Positions 15,593-23,321 of a stretch of 64,000 nt of DNA are shown here, one piece after another (within the stretch, counting starts at the first letter, position 1; each line of letters opens with the position of its first letter). The translations under genes and the position numbers were made by a program. Below the pieces are notes generated by a model. That model had not been told where the DNA came from, did not search any database, and saw only the letters and a list, made by a program, of their open reading frames with translations. This stretch comes from Microbacterium tenebrionis. GTDB lineage: Bacteria > Actinomycetota > Actinomycetes > Actinomycetales > Microbacteriaceae. The stretch covers positions 1 through 64,000 of the forward strand of contig NZ_CAHJXQ010000009.1 of the NCBI RefSeq assembly GCF_903645325.1. Direction: 5' to 3'.

Positions 15593-16452
15593 CAGGGCTC
15601 GTCTCGGACAACAACGCCCGCGGAGAACCAACCCACGAGCGTCGCCGCGAGTTGAACATGCCCGGTCGCCTCAGCAACCGAGTATCCGTGCCCCGAATGC
15701 CGGTGCTGTTCGGCGAAGGCGAGCGTTTCGAGCATCCCGATCAGGACAGCGAGATGGTCAGGGTGGCCGTCGTCTCGCCGTGCGAACGCCAGTCCCCATC
15801 CCTGTTGCTGACGGAGCGCGCCGACGATCTTCGACAGTTGGGGCTTCTTGTCCTTCGGGATGACGACGCTTCCGGCGGCGGCCTCAACCGCCGGAATGCC
15901 TTCGCGGAGAATCTTGCTTGCATCAGGGGCCATGCCTTGCATCTCCCGCCAGGCGTTGGCGAGGTGCTGACCGGCGGTCGCGTTCGAGTCTCGGATTGCG
16001 GCTTGCGCGAGTTCCTCGATGCCCTCGGGCATCCGTCTTGCAAGCCGGTAGTGGCTCTCCTCTCGAACGATCAGCACCGCAGAGCCGGTGCGCTCCATGT
16101 GGGTACTCAGGCGGGCCACGAGAGCAGGCATCGTGCGCCACTGCGTCTCCGGAGCGTACGTCGAGAGGAGCAAGTCGACCACCCGCAGCGTGAACTTGTC
16201 GCCCTGATCCGTTACGGCGCTAACGAGGTCGTCCGGTTCCACCGGGTCGGCGAGATCGAATGGAGTACGCAACGAGGTCTCGACAAAATGGACCATCGCC
16301 GAGTCGACTCGCCCGTACCGCGAGGCGGCGTGGAACGTCTGCCTAAGCCACTCCTCGATTGGCCCTTGCAGGCTCTCCGGGATGGGTTCTCGGATGATGT
16401 AGAGATCGGCGACCTCTTCTTCGGTCGCATCCCACGGTTCCCAAGGCTTCAC
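15592..16452 (-). CDS. Abortive-infection-like protein with Abi_C/HEPN-type C-terminus
   Basis: 286 residues. The C-terminal 90 residues (KIVGALRQQQGWGLAFARRD, then TLAFAEQHRHSGHGYSVAEATGHVQLAATLVGWF) resemble the Abi_C domain: a conserved R-(H/N)-x-S-G-H-G motif followed by a helix rich in small residues and a Val/Phe end. HEPN-like domains of this sort are often RNases in phage-exclusion proteins. The N-terminal 190 residues are not recognised. First gene of a two-gene operon transcribed towards the IS21 element. Defence function is inference from the motif and island setting. Confidence 0.6.
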   Translation of the reverse strand: MKPWEPWDATEEEVADLYIIREPIPESLQGPIEEWLRQTFHAASRYGRVDSAMVHFVETSLRTPFDLADPVEPDDLVSAVTDQGDKFTLRVVDLLLSTYAPETQWRTMPALVARLSTHMERTGSAVLIVREESHYRLARRMPEGIEELAQAAIRDSNATAGQHLANAWREMQGMAPDASKILREGIPAVEAAAGSVVIPKDKKPQLSKIVGALRQQQGWGLAFARRDDGHPDHLAVLIGMLETLAFAEQHRHSGHGYSVAEATGHVQLAATLVGWFSAGVVVRDEP

Positions 16453-16536
16453 GGTGTGGAGCCTATTGGGTCCGAACCGAGGTTAGACGGGGACACGCTA
16501 GACGGACTTGCCGAGGCAGCGTCTCACGATTGGGCG

Positions 16537-16869
16537 TGAGGAACGAACTGACTCGCCCCGGTATGTCGGGAGACAGGATTCCTTGGAAGGATCTGTCTTA
16601 TGGGACGTCCCAGTAAGTATTCGCGCGAGCTTCGTGAGCGCGCTTTCCGTATGGTCGCCGAGGTGCGATCCGATTATCCGAGCGAGTATGCCGCGATGAC
16701 CGCGGTCGCGCAGATGCTCGGTGTTGGGTCGCCGGAAACGATCCGCACCCGGATCCGCCGGGAGCAGGTCGGTGCGGGCGATCGGCTCGGAGTTACGACC
16801 GACGCCGCGGCGGAGAGCAAGCGGGCGTAGGAACGAACTGGTGACAGGTTGACACCAGTTCGTTCCTAC
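16537..16869 (+). mobile_element. Internally deleted IS3-like remnant
   Basis: Ends TGAGGAACGAACTG at 16537 and its near-complement CAGTTCGTTCCTA at 16857-16869 look like IS inverted termini. Inside is only an OrfA-like start of about 230 bases; the orfB transposase part is gone. Another copy of the left terminus sequence sits just before the right end, which suggests deletion or rearrangement at the ends. Confidence 0.55.
16600..16830 (+). pseudogene. Truncated IS3-family OrfA
   Basis: MGRPSKYSRELRERAFRMVAEVRSDYP is the usual opening of IS3-group OrfA (helix-turn-helix_28 fold), and the frame continues through GVGSPETIRTRIRREQV and TTDAAAESKR, where a full OrfA would go on into the leucine zipper. 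Instead the reading frame meets a stop 2 codons later at the hairpin. It cannot transpose on its own. Confidence 0.75.
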
Positions 16870-16873
16870 GCCC
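16823..16873. repeat. Perfect 21-bp inverted repeat
   Basis: Arms 16823-16843 and 16853-16873 with a 9-base loop; the arm sequence equals the IS3-like terminus plus flanking GGGCG. It could act as a transcription terminator for either side, but there is no T run. Confidence 0.75.
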
Positions 16874-16933
16874 GTCATCGCCTTTCCTTTCGGTCAGGCC
16901 CGACCAGATCCGCCGTTAATCAGACAGTCCCCG

Positions 16934-18034
16934 TCAGAAAGTGATGACAGGTTTGAGGACGGTGCCGTTTTCGCTGTCTTCGAAGGCGACGTTGATGTCG
17001 TCGAAGTTGTAGGTTTTGATCATCTTGTCGAAGGGGAAGTCTCCGGCTTGGTGGAGCGCGATGAGTTCGGGGATGAACGTTTGCGGGATCGCGTCGCCTT
17101 CGACGATCCAGGTGATGGAGATGCCGCGGGCGAGTGCACTGGGCATGTCGATGATGCCTTCGCTGCCTGGCGCGGAGGCGCCAATGGCTCCGGCACGTCC
17201 GCTCATGGCGAGGGCGTCGATCATCTGCTTGAACACGAACTTGTTGCCGGTGGTGTCGATGGCAAAGTTCGCTCCACCCCTGGTGATCTCCTGAATGCGG
17301 GCGACGGCATCTTCTTCTTTACCGTTGATCGTGTGCGTGGCGCCGAATCCGATCGCGGCGTCGAGGCGGCTGGGGATGATGTCCACAGCGATGATGGTGT
17401 GGACACGGCTGGCAGCTGCGGCCATGATTGCGGACATTCCGACCGCGCCTGTGCCGAAGACAACAAGGCTGTCGGCGGTACTCGGCTTGAGCACGTTGAG
17501 CACGGCGCCGGCGCCGGTCTGGATTCCGCATCCCAGAGGCCCAAGGAGTTCCAGGGGGATCTCCGAGTCAACCTTGACGACACTGCGCACGGACACGTTC
17601 GTCACTGAGGCGAAGGATGACTGCCCGAAGAAGTGCGAGCTGATCGGCGAACCGTCTGCGGCGCTGAATGCGGTGGTGCCATCCGGACGGCTTCCCGCGA
17701 AGTTGCTGGCATAAAGGTTCGCGCAGTAGGCGGGGTGTCCGGAAAGGCATGCGGAGCACACGCCGCAGCTGTTCACGCTGAGCACCACATGGTCGCCAGG
17801 CGCGAGGTGGGTGACGGCTGCGCCTACTTTCTCGATGATCCCGGAGCCCTCGTGCCCGAGGACGATCGGCATGGTGGTGGGAATCCACCCGTCGCGCAGG
17901 ACCGCGTCGGTGTGACACACGCCGCTGGCGACCATGCGCACCTGGACCTCGTTCGCGCGCGGCTCGTCGAGTTCGATGTCCTGGATCGTCAGTGGTTGCT
18001 TGACCTCGGTGGCGACGGCGGCTTTGACCTTCAT
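16934..18034 (-). CDS. Zinc-dependent NAD alcohol dehydrogenase (AdhC type)
   Basis: 366 residues from ATG 18034 (AGGAG 6 bases upstream); a longer frame exists upstream but lacks family similarity. Catalytic zinc ligands: Cys in SGVCHTDAV, GHEGSGIIEKVG and Cys in LGPLGCGIQTG. The structural zinc site is the four cysteines in CGVCSACLSGHPAYC. The Rossmann motif is VFGTGAVGMSA. This is the aryl/medium-chain alcohol dehydrogenase group that oxidises alcohols to aldehydes with NAD. Divergent from the HxlR regulator with 132 bases between, and probably controlled by it. It could serve detoxification of aldehydes together with the downstream flavin enzymes. Confidence 0.9.
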   Translation of the reverse strand: MKVKAAVATEVKQPLTIQDIELDEPRANEVQVRMVASGVCHTDAVLRDGWIPTTMPIVLGHEGSGIIEKVGAAVTHLAPGDHVVLSVNSCGVCSACLSGHPAYCANLYASNFAGSRPDGTTAFSAADGSPISSHFFGQSSFASVTNVSVRSVVKVDSEIPLELLGPLGCGIQTGAGAVLNVLKPSTADSLVVFGTGAVGMSAIMAAAASRVHTIIAVDIIPSRLDAAIGFGATHTINGKEEDAVARIQEITRGGANFAIDTTGNKFVFKQMIDALAMSGRAGAIGASAPGSEGIIDMPSALARGISITWIVEGDAIPQTFIPELIALHQAGDFPFDKMIKTYNFDDINVAFEDSENGTVLKPVITF

Positions 18035-18153
18035 GATGCTCCTGCTCGTGTTGAAAATGTGACGGTCGCGGGCAGGGCAAGACATGGCTAGCGGTGCCTC
18101 GCGTTGCAGACCGGGAGCTATCGCAGTTGATGCCTCCGGCCGCTCACACCATG

Positions 18154-18174
18154 TTACTCTCTTTTTGTGAGCAA
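18154..18174. promoter_or_regulatory. Inverted repeat at the HxlR start, candidate operator
   Basis: TTACTC (18154-18159) and GAGCAA (18169-18174) form an imperfect palindrome with 9 bases between, overlapping the GTG start of the HxlR gene. HxlR proteins bind such short dyads in their own promoter regions; the role here is inferred. Confidence 0.4.
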
Positions 18175-18556
18175 AAGGTTGGATGTCCCACCCCCGAACG
18201 AGGGCGCGTGCGCGGCGTTCCTCGCGGCAATGGCCGTAATCGGTAAGCGGTGGAACGGGATCCTGATCCAAGGATTGGGAAACGGCCCACGCCGCTTCGG
18301 AGAGCTACGCGACCACGCGGTCGGTATCAGCGATGCGGTCCTGGCTCGTCGGCTAGACGAGCTGCTGGGGTGCGAGTTGATCGCGCGTGTCGAGCCCACC
18401 GACGGCGGCGCACGTCACGTGTATGCGTTGACCGAGAAGGGGCGGGCGTTGCTGCCGTCGTTGGATGGTTTGACGGCGTGGAGCACCCAATGGCTGGCTG
18501 AGCCCGGTGCGACACATAGTCAGAGCCCGGCGCAAGGAAACGAGGATTCTGTATGA
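18167..18556 (+). CDS. HxlR-family transcriptional regulator
   Basis: 129 residues. Contains the winged helix of the HxlR family: AVIGKRWNGILIQGLGNGPRRFGELRDHAVGISDAVLARRLDELLGCELIAR, then HVYALTEKGRALLP. Members often sense quinones, aldehydes or other electrophiles. GTG 18167 chosen because the conserved N-terminal Cys segment (GACAAFLAAM) follows closely. It is divergent from the alcohol dehydrogenase, and its stop overlaps the next gene (ATGA), so it heads a co-translated operon. Confidence 0.88.
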   Translation: MSKRLDVPPPNEGACAAFLAAMAVIGKRWNGILIQGLGNGPRRFGELRDHAVGISDAVLARRLDELLGCELIARVEPTDGGARHVYALTEKGRALLPSLDGLTAWSTQWLAEPGATHSQSPAQGNEDSV

Positions 18557-19620
18557 GTTTCGATATCGGTGTTTACCACTTCGGAGAGTTGACGGCCGAC
18601 CCGGTCACCGGGGCGCGGAAGAGTCCTGCGGAGCGTTTTGATGAGCTGATCGAGCAGGCGGTGCTCGCTGATGAGGTGGGGTTGAGCGTGTTCGCGGTCG
18701 GCGAGCATCACCGTTCCGATTTCGCGGTGTCCGCGCCTGCTGTGGTGTTGGCGGCGATGGCCGCGCGCACGACCCAGATCCGTCTCTCCAGCGCGGTGAC
18801 GGTGCTGAGCTCGGATGATCCGGTGCGGGTGTTCGAGCAGTTCGCGACTCTCGATAACCTGTCCCACGGCCGGGCAGAGCTGATCGTAGGGCGCGGGTCG
18901 TACACGGAGTCGTTCCCGCTGTTCGGATACGACCTCGCCGGGTACGGCGACCTGTTCGAGGAGAAACTGGACCTGCTGATGGCGATCCAAGCATCCAACC
19001 CACTGACCTGGTCGGGACGCCTGCGCCCCGCACTCCACAACGCGGATGTTGCGCCGCGCGCCTTCGAGGATCGAACCCTCCCTGTCTGGGTCGGCGTGGG
19101 CGGGACACCGGCGTCTGCGGTGCGGGCGGCGACACGCGGGCTCCCGATGGCGCTCGGGATCCTCGGCGGGCGTGTCGACGGCTTCGCCCCGATTGTCGAC
19201 TTGTACCGCGAGGCGGGCGCACGTGCCGGGCATACACCCGAGCAGTTGCGGGTAAGCGTGAACGGTCCCGGGTTTGTAGCGAAGACGAGTCAGGCAGCGA
19301 TCGAGATCTCTTACCCGTCGTTCGCGCAGGGGATGAGGGAGAACTTCCACGAACGCGGCCAGGGCGTTCACATGCCGCGTCGCGCCTACGAAGCATCCGC
19401 GTCTCCCGCGGGTGCCCTGTTCATCGGGAGTCCGGCGGAGATCGTGGACAAGATCCTCCGCCAGCACGAAGCCTACGGGCATGAGCGATACATCATGCAG
19501 CTCGGATTCGGGAACACCCCGCACCGCGAGACGTTGGAAGCGATCGAGCTGCTCGGCACCGAAGTTCTCCCTCAGGTCCGCGCGGCCCTTGCCGGCGTCA
19601 CTACGGATGATGCGGCATGA
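18553..19620 (+). CDS. LLM-class flavin-dependent monooxygenase
   Basis: 355 residues, luciferase-like TIM barrel. Seen: DEVGLSVFAVGEHHRSDFAVSAPAVVLAAMAARTTQIRLSSAVTVLSSDDPVRVFEQFATLDNLSHGRAELIVGRGS-type blocks, a hallmark of the group (EHH and GR motifs). Uses reduced flavin and oxygen on an unknown substrate. Overlaps both neighbours by ATGA; the downstream FMN reductase is the natural supplier of reduced flavin. The operon layout is a classic two-component monooxygenase. Confidence 0.9.
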   Translation: MSFDIGVYHFGELTADPVTGARKSPAERFDELIEQAVLADEVGLSVFAVGEHHRSDFAVSAPAVVLAAMAARTTQIRLSSAVTVLSSDDPVRVFEQFATLDNLSHGRAELIVGRGSYTESFPLFGYDLAGYGDLFEEKLDLLMAIQASNPLTWSGRLRPALHNADVAPRAFEDRTLPVWVGVGGTPASAVRAATRGLPMALGILGGRVDGFAPIVDLYREAGARAGHTPEQLRVSVNGPGFVAKTSQAAIEISYPSFAQGMRENFHERGQGVHMPRRAYEASASPAGALFIGSPAEIVDKILRQHEAYGHERYIMQLGFGNTPHRETLEAIELLGTEVLPQVRAALAGVTTDDAA

Positions 19621-20201
19621 GTAGTCCACTACGTGTCGTAACAGTGAACGGGAGCTATAGCGCGCCCAGTAAGACCGGAGCCCTTCTCGAACTCGTCACC
19701 ACGACACTCGCCGACCACTTCGACCTCGACGTCACCCGCGTGGAGGTCTCAACCCTCGGACCCGGGTTTACCAGCGCGCTGGAACGCACCGCACTCAGCC
19801 CCGAAGCCCTCGCGGCGGTAGAAGCGGTCGAGCAGGCCGATCTTGTGGTCGCCGGAACTCCCGTGTTCCGCGGCTCCTATACCGGGCTGTTCAAGCACTT
19901 CTTCGACATGGTCGACCAGTACGCCCTCGCCAACCATCCGGTGCTCCTTGTCGCAACGGGTGGAGGCGAGCGTCACGCGCTCGTCCTCGAGCACCAGCTG
20001 CGCCCCTTGTTCGGGTTCTTCCAAGCCGCCACGGCCCCGGTCGGTATTTATGCCTCCACGGGCGACTTTGACGGCACCACGATCCTGAACCCCAAGATCT
20101 ACTCCCGTATCGACACCGCCCTCGGTGACCTCAAACCGCGCCTCCAGGCAGCGATCGCTGCCGACACGGATGCCCACGCCGTGGCTGCCACGGCTGCGTG
20201 A
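19617..20201 (+). CDS. NAD(P)H-dependent FMN reductase (MsuE/SsuE type)
   Basis: 194 residues with the flavodoxin-like fold: VVTVNGSYSAPSKTGALLE (FMN phosphate loop), ADLVVAGTPVFRGSYTGLFKHFFDMVD, and LLVATGGGERHALVLEHQLRPLFGFF. It reduces FMN for the upstream LLM oxygenase. The start overlaps the oxygenase stop. Its own stop overlaps a GTG that opens a superoxide dismutase fragment. Confidence 0.9.
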   Translation: MSSPLRVVTVNGSYSAPSKTGALLELVTTTLADHFDLDVTRVEVSTLGPGFTSALERTALSPEALAAVEAVEQADLVVAGTPVFRGSYTGLFKHFFDMVDQYALANHPVLLVATGGGERHALVLEHQLRPLFGFFQAATAPVGIYASTGDFDGTTILNPKIYSRIDTALGDLKPRLQAAIAADTDAHAVAATAA

Positions 20202-20280
20202 AACCCTTATCGCACGACCACAAGAAGGAGCTCCCGTACGACTTCGCGGCACTGGAACCGCCTATCTCCGGCCGACGAAG
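20198..20280 (+). pseudogene. 5' fragment of an Fe/Mn superoxide dismutase gene
   Basis: Starting at GTG 20198 (overlapping the FMN reductase stop) the frame reads HDHKKELPYDFAALEPPISG, which matches the start of Fe/Mn superoxide dismutases (ELPYDYAALEPHISG). The next expected block (IMELHHDKHH) is missing and the sequence becomes unrelated. It marks where the incoming operon was cut and joined to the resident chromosome. Confidence 0.6.
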
Positions 20281-20328
20281 CGACGAGACCTGCGCATGCC
20301 GCCATGGTAGACCTGGGCGGTCGCGCGA

Positions 20329-21024
20329 TCACGCCCCCGCGGCCTCCCGGGCCCGCCGAACGACGATGCCGCGCTGCGAGTCCCAGAATCCGTCGAGCAT
20401 CGCACGCAACTGGTCGGCATCGACATCCGCGCCGAACAGTTCGGAACCGGGCTCGAGCATGATCCCGGCGGCGAGCGGCCCGGCGTGCACCGCATCGAAT
20501 CCGAGCGTGTCGATGAGCGCTGAGACCACCGCCACATCGGCAGCGGAGCCCCCGGCGACGGCGATCGCCTTCCGCCCTGCCGTCCCGGCCGGGCGCGCCT
20601 CGTCCTCGAGATCCTCGTAGCCCATGTGACTGAGTGCCTTGACGACGCGGGCGCCGGCCAGATGCTCCTGCACGAGTTCGCTCGTCGATGTGCGCGGATC
20701 ACTGAGATCATCGCGGATGCCGTCGGACGCCCACCAGTAGTTCATGGCGTCGATCACGAGCCTGCCGCGCAGTGCATCGGCGGGCAGCAGCCGGTACCTG
20801 CCGAGCGGGAGCGCGAGGACCACGGCATCCGACTCGGCGATCACCGTCTCGCTCGACGCGGCGATGGCGCCGAGCGCCCGCATCCGCCCGGAGATCACGG
20901 CCGGGTCGCCGGAACGCGCCACGAGCACGCGCAGCCCTGCGGATGCCGCGAGCCGGGCGAGCATGCTTCCGAGCCGGCCGGCACCGAGGATGCCGAGAGT
21001 CTTGATCGAACGGGCGGCGGTCAC
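20329..21024 (-). CDS. NADP/F420-type oxidoreductase (NAD(P)-binding, NPDH-like)
   Basis: 231 residues from GTG 21024; the longer upstream frame has no similarity to the family. KTLGILGAGRLGSMLARLAASAGLRVLVA is a Rossmann start of the F420-dependent NADP reductase family, followed by VIAESDAVVLALPLGRYRLLP, VIDAMNYW and VVKALSHMGYEDLEDEARP, which fit that family's substrate region. Probably transfers hydride between NADP and a deazaflavin or another partner. It lies convergent to the flavin cassette and is the first gene that looks like resident chromosome. Confidence 0.78.
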   Translation of the reverse strand: MTAARSIKTLGILGAGRLGSMLARLAASAGLRVLVARSGDPAVISGRMRALGAIAASSETVIAESDAVVLALPLGRYRLLPADALRGRLVIDAMNYWWASDGIRDDLSDPRTSTSELVQEHLAGARVVKALSHMGYEDLEDEARPAGTAGRKAIAVAGGSAADVAVVSALIDTLGFDAVHAGPLAAGIMLEPGSELFGADVDADQLRAMLDGFWDSQRGIVVRRAREAAGA

Positions 21025-21206
21025 CCTGTCATCGTATGGCCGGTCCGCATCCCCGGCGCGGCAGCGGTTGGGACCCGGCCGCAGCCTTTTTCCATTCCCC
21101 CGACGACTGGAGCGCGTCGACGTCGGCGAAGTCGACCGAGTCGAGCAGGATGCGGGCCGAATGCGTGCCGCCGAGCGCATCAGCGGCTCTCCCGCCCGTT
21201 CGTCTG

Positions 21207-21851
21207 TCAGTCGACGGTGATTCTATTGCGCCGCAGCTGCCGGACCCGGATGACGAGCCAGACGACGAATGCCACGACGACCGCGGCGATCACGACCTTC
21301 TGGAAGATCCCGGCGTAGTCCTCGACGATGTGCCAGTTGGCGCCGAGATAGAAGCCGGCGAGCACGAAGATCGTGTTCCAGATCGCGCTGCCGGCGGCGG
21401 TGAGGAGCGTGAAGCGGATCAGCGGCATCCGCTCGATTCCCGCGGGAATCGAGATCAGGCTGCGGAAGATCGGGATCATCCGACCGAAGAACACCGCCTT
21501 GGAGCCGGGGCGCTCGAACCAGGCCTCGGTGCGTTCGACATCCTCGATCTTGATGAGCGGCATCCGCTGGGCGATCGCGTACATGCGGCGCCGGCCCAGC
21601 CACGCCCCGATGCCGTAGAGCGCCAGCGCTCCGACGACGGAGCCGACGGTCGTCCAGATGAGCACCTCGACGAGGCCGAGCGTGCCCTTCGCCGCGGTGA
21701 ATCCGGCCAGCGGCAGGATGATCTCACTCGGCAGCGGGGGGAACAGGTTCTCCAGCGCGATGGCGACGCCGGCGCCGACACCGCCGAGGGTCTCCATGAG
21801 TGAGACGGCCCAGGCCGCGATCGCGTTGAGGTTCTCGGCTCCGGCATCCAT
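21207..21851 (-). CDS. DedA-family membrane protein
   Basis: 214 residues. ENLFPPLPSEIILPLAGFTA and FFGRMIPIFRSLISIPAGIERMPLIRFTLLTAAGSAIWNTIFVLAGFYLG are the two signature re-entrant blocks of DedA proteins (with the membrane-embedded acidic residue and Arg). Several hydrophobic segments. DedA proteins are linked to lipid carrier recycling and proton-dependent membrane homeostasis. Full length. Confidence 0.92.
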   Translation of the reverse strand: MDAGAENLNAIAAWAVSLMETLGGVGAGVAIALENLFPPLPSEIILPLAGFTAAKGTLGLVEVLIWTTVGSVVGALALYGIGAWLGRRRMYAIAQRMPLIKIEDVERTEAWFERPGSKAVFFGRMIPIFRSLISIPAGIERMPLIRFTLLTAAGSAIWNTIFVLAGFYLGANWHIVEDYAGIFQKVVIAAVVVAFVVWLVIRVRQLRRNRITVD

Positions 21852-21893
21852 GCCTTCCAGGGTAGGAGACCGGCCCTGAGGATCTGCGCAGAG

Positions 21894-22853
21894 TCACCGG
21901 ATGTTCACGTCGGCGCGGAACGGCCGCAGCTGCGGGATCCAGCACCGTACAGCCGAGGCGTACTCGGCGTACTCGTCGCCGAATCGCGCCGCGAGATCCT
22001 CCTCCTCGAGCGGGCGGACGATCCAATTCCAGATCAGAGACCCGCTGAGGGCATACACGACGACCAGCCAGGATCCCGCGAGCAGACCCACGGAGACGCC
22101 CTGGGCGATGCCCGCGATCGCCATCGGATTGCACACGAACCGGTAGGGGCCGTCGATCACCAGTCGCCGCGCCATCGCCGACGGCAGCGGTGTGCCCTCG
22201 CCGCGCGTCGACATCGTGTAGGCCGACCAGAGCCCGAGCCCTCCGGCGGCCACGAACAGGAGGCCGCCGCCCCACCGCACCTCCGCGGGGACATCGAGGT
22301 GCAGGTGCCAGCGCTGCTCGAAGAAGACGATGATCGCCGGGATGACCCCGAGGAACAGCCCCCAGAACACGACGATCTGCAGGGCGGAGCGCGTGATGTG
22401 CTCCCGGTTCGTCGTCGCCGTCGCGAGCCGGAACGAGAACGGGCCGAACAGGATCCACTCCGTGGGCAGGCGGCCGAGCAGCACCAGCATCCCGGCCCCG
22501 ATGCTGCCCGCGGTGGCGGCGATCATGCACAGCACGCCCCACCCCGCCAGCCCGGTGACCGTCGCGTACACGCCCAGGGCGGCGGTGACCATCGCGGTCC
22601 ACGGCACGACGACCCAGACGGCGCTGCGCACCCCGAGTGCGACGATGCCGGAGGCGAGCACGAACAGCGGAACATCCAGCGCCGCGACCCAGGCGGGGTC
22701 GAGGTGCCCGAGCGTGAGCTCGCGGACCGTCCCCGACCGCTCGGGATCGGACAGCGCGACGGCGATCCACCATGCGGCCCCGAGCAGAGCCTGCGCGGCG
22801 AAGTAGAGCCGGCCCGTCCGAGCTCCCAGACGCGAGAGCAGCGTTGACGGCAT
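21894..22853 (-). CDS. Membrane methyltransferase-like protein (ICMT/phospholipid-methyltransferase fold)
   Basis: 319 residues with about seven hydrophobic stretches. The C-terminal third has the isoprenylcysteine-methyltransferase/PEMT pattern: DGPYRFVCNPMAIAGIAQGVSVGLL, then LIWNWIVRPLEEEDLAARFGDEYAEYASAVRCWIPQLRP, where the His/Asn-Pro and E-E-x-x-L-x-x-x-F-G-x-x-Y blocks bind S-adenosylmethionine. The substrate is unknown. Stands alone, 42 bases after DedA's start on the same strand. Confidence 0.8.
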   Translation of the reverse strand: MPSTLLSRLGARTGRLYFAAQALLGAAWWIAVALSDPERSGTVRELTLGHLDPAWVAALDVPLFVLASGIVALGVRSAVWVVVPWTAMVTAALGVYATVTGLAGWGVLCMIAATAGSIGAGMLVLLGRLPTEWILFGPFSFRLATATTNREHITRSALQIVVFWGLFLGVIPAIIVFFEQRWHLHLDVPAEVRWGGGLLFVAAGGLGLWSAYTMSTRGEGTPLPSAMARRLVIDGPYRFVCNPMAIAGIAQGVSVGLLAGSWLVVVYALSGSLIWNWIVRPLEEEDLAARFGDEYAEYASAVRCWIPQLRPFRADVNIR

Positions 22854-22913
22854 GCAGCGAGTCTAGAGCGAACCGGGGGTTGCCATGGCTACGGCGCTTC
22901 GTAGGCTGTAGCC

Positions 22914-23294
22914 ATGGACAGGACGATCATCATCGCCGAGCCGGCTGCGATTCCGCACGGGCATCGCGTCGAGGTGGTCGAACGCGTGGACGAGAACGGC
23001 GAGCGCGCGATCGTCGCTCTGACGGACCTCGACACCCGGATCCGCTACGAGCATGCGCGCCCGCCGTCCGCAGGGGCGGTGAGCTGGGTCGGCCGGGTCC
23101 TGGAGTGCACGCTCCACACCGGCAGGTCGGGCGTCAGCACCACGCTGCTCGTGGACCCGACCGGCCCCGGCGCGGCCGAGGCGGACGTCGCGCTGCGCGG
23201 GGCGGATGCGGCGGCATCCGCCGTCACCGACGAAGCACTGCGCTGGGGCGGGGCGGACCGCAAGCCCGAGCCGGAGGCGCCGCGCTTCTGGTGA
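22914..23294 (+). CDS. Hypothetical protein, 126 residues
   Basis: Not recognised. Begins MDRTIIIAEPAAIPHGHRVEVVERVDENGERAIVAL, mostly beta-strand-like, ending in an Ala/Glu-rich tail. It has the codon bias of resident genes and ends 27 bases before the dnaE2 stop, convergent to it. No clear ribosome site is visible. Confidence 0.6.
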   Translation: MDRTIIIAEPAAIPHGHRVEVVERVDENGERAIVALTDLDTRIRYEHARPPSAGAVSWVGRVLECTLHTGRSGVSTTLLVDPTGPGAAEADVALRGADAAASAVTDEALRWGGADRKPEPEAPRFW

Positions 23295-23321
23295 GCGCGG
23301 CGTGCGCGCCGGTTCGGGCGC

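Noticed and set aside
21030..21206. A short minus-strand frame with GGTHSARILLDSVDFADVDAL between DedA and the oxidoreductase
   Set aside because: Protein-like but only about 50 residues, with no start or ribosome site and no family I can name; too weak to annotate.
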